Origin: Acidimicrobiia bacterium
GTDB lineage: Bacteria; Actinomycetota; Acidimicrobiia; Acidimicrobiales; Acidimicrobilacustridaceae
Direction: 5' to 3'
DNA length: 14,798 nt
NCBI GenBank assembly: GCA_018882825.1
Contig: VERC01000026.1
Location: forward strand, 1-14,798
Shown: positions 8,759-14,798 of the stretch, one piece after another
Layout of the letters: each line of letters begins with the position of its first letter
Position numbering within the stretch: position 1 is the first letter of the stretch
Made by a program: the position numbers and the translations under genes
The notes under the pieces: model-generated
The model's input: only the letters and a program-made list of their open reading frames with translations
What the model was told of the DNA's origin: nothing
Database searches by the model: none

Positions 8759-8765
8759 CCGATCG

Positions 8766-9662
8766 ATGGCAACGGTCGCGCAGCATCCCCTTCCGGCGCG
8801 ACTACGGGGCTATGTCGCCCTCACCAAGCCCCGCATCATCGAATTGCTGCTCATCACGACCGTTCCGATGATGATCGTGGCCGAGCGGGGTCTGCCGCCG
8901 CTGTGGCTCATCGTGGCCACGGTGGTGGGCGGCACGATGTCGGCCGGTGGAGCGAACGCCATCAACATGGTCGTCGATCGCGACATCGACGCCGTCATGC
9001 AGCGGACTCGCAACCGGCCACTGGTCACCGGGGTCCTCGAACCCCGCAATGCGCTCGTGTTCGCCATCGGCCTAGAGGTCGTCGCCTTCCTGTGGCTGTG
9101 GGTCCTGGTGAACCTGCTCAGCGCCGTGCTCGCCCTCGCCGCCTGTCTGTTCTACGTGTTCGTCTACACGCTGTGGCTGAAGCGAACCTCGCGGTCGAAC
9201 ATCGTGATCGGCGGTGCTGCGGGCGCCGCTCCGGTGCTCATCGGGTGGTCGGCGGTGGCCGATTCGTTGGCCTGGGCCCCTGTGGTGGGGTTCGCCATCA
9301 TCTTCTTCTGGACGCCACCGCACTTCTGGGCCCTGGCCATCCGCTACGCCGACGACTACGCCGCGGCCGAGGTCCCGATGCTCCCGTCGGTGGCCTCCCG
9401 ACGTGAGACCACCATCCAGATCCTCGTCTACACGGTGGTGGTGTGGATCCTGGCGCTGGTGTTCTGGCCCGTGGCCGACATGGGCTGGATCTACGGCGTC
9501 TCCGCCATCGTCCTCGGCGCCGCCTTCACCGGCCTGAGCGTCGGGTTGTTCCGGGACCCCAGCACGGCCCGGGCCATGCGCCTGTTCACCTTCTCCATCA
9601 CCTGGGTGACCCTCCTGTTCGCGTCGATGGCGCTCGACGTGCTCGTCCGCTGGGGGATCTGA
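8766..9662 (+). CDS. ctaB: Protoheme IX farnesyltransferase (heme O synthase)
   Basis: UbiA-superfamily membrane prenyltransferase that adds farnesyl to heme B, giving heme O for CtaA. The 298 aa start at ATG 8766; in-frame codons upstream lie over the promoter. The first Asp-rich motif is NMVVDRDID (N67, D71, D75) followed by [12 protein letters not shown]. The second region [26 protein letters not shown] is the heme O synthase signature with its own Asp pair. About eight to nine hydrophobic helices are seen. It is followed by the oxidase operon, so cofactor synthesis and apo-subunits are adjacent. Confidence 0.96.
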   Translation: MATVAQHPLPARLRGYVALTKPRIIELLLITTVPMMIVAERGLPPLWLIVATVVGGTMSAGGANAINMVVDRDIDAVMQRTRNRPLVTGVLEPRNALVFAIGLEVVAFLWLWVLVNLLSAVLALAACLFYVFVYTLWLKRTSRSNIVIGGAAGAAPVLIGWSAVADSLAWAPVVGFAIIFFWTPPHFWALAIRYADDYAAAEVPMLPSVASRRETTIQILVYTVVVWILALVFWPVADMGWIYGVSAIVLGAAFTGLSVGLFRDPSTARAMRLFTFSITWVTLLFASMALDVLVRWGI

Positions 9663-9672
9663 GTCGCGACCT

Positions 9673-9694
9673 CCGATCCGAGGGTTTCGATCGG
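9673..9694 (+). repeat. inverted repeat downstream of ctaB
   Basis: CCGATC (9673-9678) and GATCGG (9689-9694) with a 10-base loop. It lies 11 bp after the ctaB stop and overlaps the proposed -35 of the next gene. It could be a weak terminator for ctaB or an operator; no T-run follows. Confidence 0.3.
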
Positions 9695-9715
9695 CTCTCC
9701 GGGCCTGTGTAGGGT
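9685..9715 (+). promoter_or_regulatory. candidate promoter of the oxidase operon
   Basis: TTTCGA (9685-9690) and TAGGGT (9710-9715) are 19 bp apart. A start near 9722 would give an untranslated leader of about 100 nt before ATG 9821. The leader can fold (GCCCG 9719-9723 with CGGGC 9759-9763, TCCGCC 9729-9734 with GGCGGA 9752-9757). The -35 is poor, so this is the weakest of the promoter calls. Confidence 0.35.
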
Positions 9716-9787
9716 GAGGCCCGTCCCATCCGCCTGATCGAGGTCGCGTTCGGCGGACCGGGCACCCGAGGGTTCTCGCAACAGCAC

Positions 9788-9811
9788 GAACGGTCCTTCA
9801 GAGAACGGTCC
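9788..9811 (+). repeat. tandem 9-bp direct repeat in the operon leader
   Basis: GAACGGTCC occurs at 9788-9796 and again at 9803-9811, a spacing of 15 bp, ending 9 bp before the start codon of the subunit I paralogue. No Shine-Dalgarno is seen here. The repeat could bind a regulator of RNA or DNA, or be chance. Confidence 0.4.
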
Positions 9812-9820
9812 ACAACGAAC

Positions 9821-11374
9821 ATGGCGATCACCGAAACCCGAGTGGAGACCGGCACCGACCTCGCCGTGGCTTCCCCGCTCGTCCCTGCGCCCGTGTCCAT
9901 CCTCGGCTCGGGCGACCACACCGTCGTCGGCCTCGTCTACATCCTCGCCTCGATCCTGTTCGGGGTGGCTGGACTGGTCGGGTGGGCGCTGACGGGGATC
10001 CATCGCGTCACGGAGTCGTTCCTGTCCGACTCGGTGGCCGAGCAGGTCTTCCAGACCTCGGTCCTGGGCCTCGTCCTGCTGGTGCTGGTGCCCCTGTTCC
10101 TGGGGATCGGCACCTACCTGGTGCCGCTGCAGGTGGGCGCCCGCACCATCGCCTTCCCCCGGGCCGCCGCCGCCGGTCTGTGGACCTGGCTGCTGAGCGC
10201 CGGACTGTTCATCGTCGCCGTCTCCATCGACGGCGGATTCGGTGGTGGGCGTCCCGAGGCTGTGAGTCTCGGTCTGCTGTCGGTCCTCGGTCTGGTCGTC
10301 GCCCTGCTGCTCGGCACGGTGTGCGTCCTCTCCACGGTCATCGGCCTGCGGGTGCCGGGAATGACGTTGGACCGGGTGCCCATGACCACCTTCGCCATGC
10401 TGGCCGGAGGTGCGGTGTGGATCCTCACGCTGCCCGTCCTCGCCGCCAATGTCCTGCTCATGTGGGTCGATCTGCGCTACGGCGATGGTTCCATCAGTGC
10501 GTCCCAGGGCCAGTTCGCGCAGGTGGCGTGGATGGTCCAGCAGCCCCAGATCTACGCCTTCGTGGTGCCCGGTCTCGGCATCGTGGCCGATGTGGTGGCC
10601 ACCTTCACGGGTGCTCGGCTGGCCCAGCGGGGTCTGCTCCTCGCCGGTGTCGGCGCCTTCGCCGTGCTCGGCATCGGCGCCTGGGCCCAACCCGTGCTGT
10701 TCCCCGATGCCTCCGAGCAGTTGGTCTGGCAGGTCATCTCGCTGCTCCAACTCCTCCCGGTCCTGTTGTTGCTGGCGGGACTGGCCACGGCGCTCCGGAG
10801 TGGGCGACCGGCACTGCGCGGCGCGCTGGGTCTGGCCTTGGTCTCGATGCTCCTCCTTCTGCTGGCGGTCGTCGCCGGTGCGCTCCTCGCCATCACGCCG
10901 CTCGACCTCCGTGGCTCCGGTTGGGCGGAGTCGGGTCAGTTCATCCTCGTGATCGCCTCGGGCCTGGCCATGGGCGCGGCCGGTCTGGCCTATTGGTCAC
11001 CGAAGATGACCGGGCGCATGCCCTCGGACGCCGCCGCCAAACTCGGTGCGCCGGTGATGCTCCTCGGCGGCGTGTTCGCCGGGGTGTCGTTCGTGGTGGT
11101 CGGCTTCGAGTCGAAGTTCTCGGGACTCGCCGACGCCGTCGACGCCTTCACCTGGGCCTCGGTGATCGGCGCGGCGATCCTGGTGCTCGGACTGGTGCTC
11201 GCCCTGCTCGGGCTGCTCAGTGCCTCTCGTCACGGTGCGGCTGAAGCCGGTGCCGACGCATGGGGGACCGGGCAGACTCTCGAGTGGAAGTACGCCTCTC
11301 CCCCGGGGGACCACGACCTGGGTGACCTCGCGGTCGTCCATTCGCCCGAACCGCTGCTCGACGAGGAGGCCTGA
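9821..11374 (+). CDS. Redox-dead paralogue of cytochrome c oxidase subunit I
   Basis: A 517-aa protein with about twelve hydrophobic helices, homologous end to end to oxidase subunit I. Shared landmarks are DHTVVGLVY at 32-40 (DHKKIG in CtaD), YLVPLQVGARTIAFPR (99-114), RVPGMTLDRVP (177-187), PGLGIVADVVATF (250-262), YWSPKMTGRM (391-400), and TLEWKYASPP (486-495). The cofactor residues are gone. The helix II heme a His is S80. The helix VI CuB motif GHPEVY reads QQPQIY (240-245), losing His and Glu but keeping Tyr. The helix VII HH pair is Q290-P291. The HFH of helix X falls at about G372-F374. The D-channel Asp is T109. Only five His exist (33, 61, 471, 498, 507), none in the core helices. 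The frame is intact. It probably has a structural or assembly role. Confidence 0.85.
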   Translation: MAITETRVETGTDLAVASPLVPAPVSILGSGDHTVVGLVYILASILFGVAGLVGWALTGIHRVTESFLSDSVAEQVFQTSVLGLVLLVLVPLFLGIGTYLVPLQVGARTIAFPRAAAAGLWTWLLSAGLFIVAVSIDGGFGGGRPEAVSLGLLSVLGLVVALLLGTVCVLSTVIGLRVPGMTLDRVPMTTFAMLAGGAVWILTLPVLAANVLLMWVDLRYGDGSISASQGQFAQVAWMVQQPQIYAFVVPGLGIVADVVATFTGARLAQRGLLLAGVGAFAVLGIGAWAQPVLFPDASEQLVWQVISLLQLLPVLLLLAGLATALRSGRPALRGALGLALVSMLLLLLAVVAGALLAITPLDLRGSGWAESGQFILVIASGLAMGAAGLAYWSPKMTGRMPSDAAAKLGAPVMLLGGVFAGVSFVVVGFESKFSGLADAVDAFTWASVIGAAILVLGLVLALLGLLSASRHGAAEAGADAWGTGQTLEWKYASPPGDHDLGDLAVVHSPEPLLDEEA

Positions 11375-11377
11375 GCG

Positions 11378-11968
11378 ATGGCGACCCATGTCCTTCCTCC
11401 CGCTCCGCCGGTCGAGCGTCCCCGTGTCCTGCTGGTGGCCACCTCGTTCGCCGCCGCCGCCACCTTCATGCTGTTCGTGGCTGCGCTCGGCGTGTACCTG
11501 CTCGCCCGCACCGAGGTCATCGCTGCCGGCTCGGCGTGGCTGCCCCAGGGTGTGGCCATTCCCCTGCAGCAGCCCAACACCATCTTCATGACCCTGCTGC
11601 TGTCCGTCGTGACCATCCAATGGGCGGTGAACGCCATCGCCCACAACGACCGACAGAACGCCTTCCTCGCCCTCGGGCTCACCTTGGCGATGGGTGCGGC
11701 GTCGATCGTGATGACCACGTACCTGTGGACGTTGATGAAGCTCGACGTCGCCGGTGGTGTCCAGGGTGTGCTCATCTACACGATCACTGCCGGACACACG
11801 ATCATGCTGATCGTGGCGATGGTCTACGTCGCCCTCATGGCACTGCGGGCGCTCGGAGGACAGTTCGACTCTCGCCAGCACGATGGCGTCACGGCCGCCG
11901 CCATCTACTGGCACACGATGGTCTTCGTGTACGCCCTCATCTGGATCATCATCTACGTGACGAAGTAG
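11378..11968 (+). CDS. ctaE: Cytochrome c oxidase subunit III
   Basis: A 196-aa membrane protein with five helices, the usual size of the short actinobacterial subunit III. Family marks are the PNTIFMTLLLSVVTIQWAVNAI helix, the loop HNDRQNAFLALGLTLAMG, and the C-terminal HDGVTAAAIYWHTMVFVYALIW helix with its two His (compare HHFGVEAAAWYWHF in typical CtaE). The usual Q..E(Y/W) stretch of the next helix reads LWTLMKLDV, so the conserved Glu may be Asp here; I could not align this firmly. GAGGAGG at 11363-11369 gives a strong ribosome site 8 bp before ATG. The stop of the upstream paralogue lies 3 bp away. Confidence 0.85.
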   Translation: MATHVLPPAPPVERPRVLLVATSFAAAATFMLFVAALGVYLLARTEVIAAGSAWLPQGVAIPLQQPNTIFMTLLLSVVTIQWAVNAIAHNDRQNAFLALGLTLAMGAASIVMTTYLWTLMKLDVAGGVQGVLIYTITAGHTIMLIVAMVYVALMALRALGGQFDSRQHDGVTAAAIYWHTMVFVYALIWIIIYVTK

Positions 11969-11973
11969 GGACG

Positions 11974-12810
11974 ATGCTCACGACTCGGATGTTCACCCCC
12001 GCTTTCAAGTTCTTCGCCGGCCTCTGCGTGTTCGCCGTCGTCGCCGGGATCGCCGTCGGCATCACCAGTGGCGAGGGTGCCCTCGTCGATCGTGTGCTCG
12101 GCCCGCTCTCGTTGGGCTGGAAGGGCGGCGTGGGCAATCACTTCGCCTACGCCTTCTTCGTCGGACTGGCGGTGGCCTCCGGGTTCCTGGCCGGCATCCT
12201 CATCGCCTTCCGTGATGCCGATCCGGCGGCCCAGGCCCAGGTCGTGCACACCGAGACGGTGCCCGTGGTCCCGGCTCCGGTGGGCGTGAACTACCTGCCG
12301 GCCCTCACCGCCCTCACCACCGTGTTCTTCCTCATCGGGTTGGCCACCGGCACGCGCTGGATGACCATCGCCGCCGTCGCCGTTTCCGTCTGCATCGCCT
12401 TCGTGTGGACATTGCGCACGTGGGCCGAGCACGCCACCGGAGACGCCGGGGCCAACATCGGTCTCTACCACCGCTTCATCGATCCGTTGCGGGTACCGGT
12501 CATCTCGATCGTGACCGTCGCCATCATCGCCATCGGACTCTCACGGGTGTTGCTCACGGTGTCCAAGACGGCGTCGGTCTGGATCTTCGGTCTGGTGGCG
12601 CTGGTGTTCTTCCTCGTCTGCGTGCTGCTGGCCCTGAAGCCGCAGGTGTCGCGGGTGCTCACCACCGTGTTGGTGATCCTCGCCGCCATCGCCATCATCG
12701 CGGCCGGTATCGCTGCCGCACTCGCCGGAGAGCGCACCATCGAACACCACTCCTCCGAGGGCGCGATGGCTGCTGTGACATCGGCTCCCCCGATCGGAGC
12801 GGGCGCATGA
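11974..12810 (+). CDS. Seven-helix membrane protein of unknown function in the oxidase operon
   Basis: I do not recognise this 278-aa protein. Hydrophobic segments lie at about 11-31, 57-79, 108-127, 129-149, 173-194, 201-221 and 228-250. TM1-2 (FKFFAGLCVFAVVAGIAVGI, then NHFAYAFFVGLAVASGFLAG) have the size and spacing of a small two-helix subunit IV-like unit, followed by a five-helix part. A soluble linker at 80-105 is rich in Ala, Val and Pro. The tail contains EHH (257-259). No heme- or metal-binding motif is clear. The gene starts 5 bp after the ctaE stop and lies before ctaC, so an accessory or assembly subunit of the oxidase is likely. The ATG has AGGGA only 2 bp upstream. Confidence 0.75.
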   Translation: MLTTRMFTPAFKFFAGLCVFAVVAGIAVGITSGEGALVDRVLGPLSLGWKGGVGNHFAYAFFVGLAVASGFLAGILIAFRDADPAAQAQVVHTETVPVVPAPVGVNYLPALTALTTVFFLIGLATGTRWMTIAAVAVSVCIAFVWTLRTWAEHATGDAGANIGLYHRFIDPLRVPVISIVTVAIIAIGLSRVLLTVSKTASVWIFGLVALVFFLVCVLLALKPQVSRVLTTVLVILAAIAIIAAGIAAALAGERTIEHHSSEGAMAAVTSAPPIGAGA

Positions 12811-12869
12811 CGCTCGTCGCCGCCGTCCCCCATCGTTGCGGACTCCGTTCCGCCTTCCGAGGAGCGTAG

Positions 12870-14090
12870 ATGCACCGCACTCCCCGCATCGTCCGCCTGT
12901 TCGGCGCTGTCGTCCTGATCGTCGTCATCGTGCTGTTCACGGCGTTGATCGTGGACAGCTTCTTCAACGACGGCAAGCAACTGACCACCCTCACGCCCAA
13001 GGGGCCGTCGGCTCAGACCATCCAGAACCTCTTCGTCCCGGTGACGGCGATCGCCGGCGTCGTGTTCGTGCTGGTCATGGCCGCGGCGCTCTACATCGCC
13101 CACCGATTCCGCGAGCGGAAGGGTGACGATCCCGAGGAGTTCCCGAACCAACTCCACGGCAACACCCCGCTGGAGATCGGTTGGACCATCCTCCCGGCCC
13201 TGATCCTCGCCGGCATCGGCGTCGGCACCGTGATCGGGATCATCGACCTCAACAAGACGGAGGAGAACTCCATCAAGGTCGAGGTGGCCGGTCAGCAGTG
13301 GTGGTGGCAGTACCGCTACGACATCGACGATGACGGCTCCTCCGACGGTCCTCGTGACATCGTGACCTCCACCGAGATGGTCATTCCCGTCGGACGGCCG
13401 ATCGAGCTCACCACCACCTCGAACGACGTCATCCACTCGTTCTGGATCCCCGGTCTGAACGGCAAGCGCGATGCGGTGCCGGGCATGAAGTCGCCGTGGA
13501 AGTTGCAGGCCGATGACGTCGGCTGGTTCCGTGGCCAGTGCACCGAGTTCTGCGGCCTCTCCCACGCCAACATGCGGATGCTCGTGCGGGCGGTGTCCGA
13601 GAGCGACTACCGGGCCTGGGTGACGAACCAGCAGACCGACAAGGCCGCCGAGCCCACCGACCCGGTGGCCAAGGAGGGCCGCAAGGTCTGGCAGGCGCTG
13701 TGCGCCCAGTGCCACGTGATCAACGGGATCAACGACGCCAAGATGAAGGAGAACCCGCCGCCGCTGGTGGCCGGGGTGGCGCCGAACCTCACGCACCTGA
13801 TGACCCGCGGCACCTTCGCCGGATCGATCTTCAACCTCTACGACCCGGTCAACCCCGACGGCACCCCCGGCGATCCGGCCGACGTGGCCGAGGCCGGTGA
13901 TCCCGGTGCCGCGCTGCTCGGCGGGAAGGTCGACGCCTCCCGGGTCAACCGGGTGACGCTCGAGGCCTGGTTGCGCAATGCGCCGGCCCTCAAGCCGATG
14001 TACCCGCAGGGTGGGCGTGGCATGCCGGCGCTCGGCCTCACCGAGGAGCAGATCGACCAACTCGTCGCCTTCCTCGAGACACTGAACTGA
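12870..14090 (+). CDS. ctaC: Cytochrome c oxidase subunit II fused to cytochrome c (caa3 type)
   Basis: A 406-aa protein receiving electrons and passing them via CuA to subunit I. Hydrophobic segments lie at 8-30 (leader or helix), 52-79 and 104-127. The aromatic stretch GQQWWWQYRY is at 141-150. The CuA site is complete: H189 (VIHSFW), C224 and C228 (CTEFC, with E226), H232 and M235. The C-terminal cytochrome c domain has CAQCH (278-282), PNLTHLMTRGTFAG (305-318), and a likely axial Met in GMPALGL (M385). An acidic, Gly/Pro-rich insertion of about 35 residues (323-358) separates two conserved parts of this domain. GAGGAG at 12859-12864 lies 5 bp before ATG. Confidence 0.96.
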   Translation: MHRTPRIVRLFGAVVLIVVIVLFTALIVDSFFNDGKQLTTLTPKGPSAQTIQNLFVPVTAIAGVVFVLVMAAALYIAHRFRERKGDDPEEFPNQLHGNTPLEIGWTILPALILAGIGVGTVIGIIDLNKTEENSIKVEVAGQQWWWQYRYDIDDDGSSDGPRDIVTSTEMVIPVGRPIELTTTSNDVIHSFWIPGLNGKRDAVPGMKSPWKLQADDVGWFRGQCTEFCGLSHANMRMLVRAVSESDYRAWVTNQQTDKAAEPTDPVAKEGRKVWQALCAQCHVINGINDAKMKENPPPLVAGVAPNLTHLMTRGTFAGSIFNLYDPVNPDGTPGDPADVAEAGDPGAALLGGKVDASRVNRVTLEAWLRNAPALKPMYPQGGRGMPALGLTEEQIDQLVAFLETLN

Positions 14091-14130
14091 CCGATGATGA
14101 CCTCTGGCAACGCCCTCCCGGGAGCAGGAC

Positions 14131-14798
14131 ATGGCACTCACTGAAGAACGCCCACTCGCCCTCGAGGCCGGTGACACGACGCCGGACTACTCGCCGGCCG
14201 GCGTGTTCACCCGTCCGACGGCGTCGACCGGTTGGCGGTCGTGGATCACCACCGTCGACCACAAGAAGATCGGCATCATGTACGGGGCCGCGGCCATCTT
14301 CTTCCTGGCCATCGGTGGCGTCGAGGCCCTGCTCATCCGCGCCCAGTTGTGGGCGCCGCGGGGTTCGCTCCTCTCGGCCAATCTCTACAATCAGGTGTAC
14401 ACGATGCACGGAACGACGATGGTGTTCCTCGTCGTGATGCCCATCGGTGCGGCGTTCGCCAACTACCTGATCCCGCTGCAGATCGGTGCCCGTGACGTCG
14501 CCTTCCCGCGCATCAACGCCTTCAGCTTCTGGTGCTTCCTGTTCGGCGGCGTCTTCCTGAACTCCAGTTGGTTGCTGGGTGGTGGCGCCGATGGCGGGTG
14601 GTTCATGTACGCCCCCAACAGCGGCGTGATCTTCTCGCCCACCCACGGCATCGACTTCTGGAACTTCGGCCTCATCATCACCGGTATCGCATCGTTGACC
14701 GGTGCGGTGAACCTCATCGTCACCGTGCTCAACATGCGGGCCCCGGGGATGACGTTGATGCGGATGCCCATCTTCACGTGGATGGCGCTCGTGTCGAT
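14131..14798 (+). CDS. ctaD: Cytochrome c oxidase subunit I (catalytic, 5' part only)
   Basis: Catalytic aa3-type subunit, with 222 codons visible before the window ends. After an N-terminal extension come WITTVDHKKIGIMYG (38-52), helix I, and helix II with the heme a ligand in YTMHGTTMVFL (His about residue 93). IPLQIGARDVAFPRIN carries the D-channel Asp. SPTHGIDFWNFGL and RAPGMTLMRMPIFTW follow. These are normal for a functional oxidase and contrast with the paralogue at 9821. GGGAG at 14120-14124 is 6 bp before the ATG; the gap from ctaC is 40 bp. The CuB and heme a3 residues lie beyond the window. Confidence 0.95.
   Translation, partial: MALTEERPLALEAGDTTPDYSPAGVFTRPTASTGWRSWITTVDHKKIGIMYGAAAIFFLAIGGVEALLIRAQLWAPRGSLLSANLYNQVYTMHGTTMVFLVVMPIGAAFANYLIPLQIGARDVAFPRINAFSFWCFLFGGVFLNSSWLLGGGADGGWFMYAPNSGVIFSPTHGIDFWNFGLIITGIASLTGAVNLIVTVLNMRAPGMTLMRMPIFTWMALVS

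Noticed and set aside
9719..9763. Riboswitch-like fold in the oxidase operon leader
   Set aside because: Two short GC stems with a 17-base loop are expected by chance at this composition, and no known riboswitch core was recognised.
9491..10750. 419-codon open frame on the minus strand over ctaB and the subunit I paralogue
   Set aside because: Gln/Gly/His/Asp-rich low-complexity peptide typical of reverse frames of hydrophobic GC-rich genes; it spans two real genes and their promoter.
9821..11374. Treating the subunit I paralogue as a pseudogene
   Set aside because: The frame is full length with intact helices, a normal C-terminal tail and neighbour-like base composition, and it is packed 3 bp from ctaE. 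Only the cofactor residues are replaced, which is not random decay.
14094..14144. Sixteen-codon frame between ctaC and ctaD
   Set aside because: It overlaps the ctaD start in another frame, has no ribosome site of its own and the peptide shows nothing; the GGGAG site inside it serves ctaD.
12465..14177. 570-codon open frame on the minus strand across ctaC
   Set aside because: It is antisense to a gene with clear CuA and heme c motifs; the peptide is rich in His, Arg, Gly and Asp without any fold signature. Such frames are common opposite GC-rich genes.

Overview
The window is a gene-dense, GC-rich (by eye about two thirds G+C) bacterial chromosome segment. Several things point to an actinobacterium: GTG and leaderless starts, the tRNA order Glu-Asp-Phe, the clpS-DUF2017 pair, a PurF with a short pro-segment and Fe-S cysteines, and a caa3-type oxidase with cytochrome c fused to subunit II. 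The overall flavour suggests Acidimicrobiia (Ilumatobacter-like), but that narrower placement is recollection and not something the sequence proves.

Left part (1-5520, all + strand): the 3' end of purL, then purF, purM and pyrE in a tightly overlapping purine/pyrimidine operon. After a short promoter-like gap containing a 16-bp dyad come an ACT-domain malic enzyme and, 4 bp later, an HAD-family hydrolase. A hormone-sensitive-lipase-type alpha/beta hydrolase (5597-6514) follows. A strong hairpin at 6524-6555 separates it from the convergent minus-strand block.

Middle part (6560-8656, minus strand): read in transcription order, ctaA (heme A synthase), clpS and DUF2017, then the tRNA cluster Glu(TTC), Asp(GTC), Phe(GAA), which appears to have its own promoter. 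ctaA is divergent from ctaB (heme O synthase, + strand). The 109-bp gap between them carries two back-to-back promoter-like elements placed so that both mRNAs would be leaderless.

Right part (8766-14798, + strand): ctaB and then a respiratory oxidase operon. Its order is a subunit I paralogue, subunit III (ctaE), a seven-helix membrane protein of unknown function, subunit II fused to cytochrome c (ctaC), and the true catalytic subunit I (ctaD, cut by the window end). Together ctaB, ctaA and the cta operon supply heme A and the structural subunits of an aa3/caa3 oxidase.

The most unusual item is the first gene of that operon (9821-11374). It encodes a full-length protein clearly homologous to oxidase subunit I, but every histidine that would bind heme a, heme a3 or CuB has been replaced. 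The proton-channel Asp and Lys and the Arg pair for the heme propionates are also gone. It looks like an intact, redox-dead pseudo-subunit I, next to an orphan seven-helix protein and upstream of a normal ctaC-ctaD pair.
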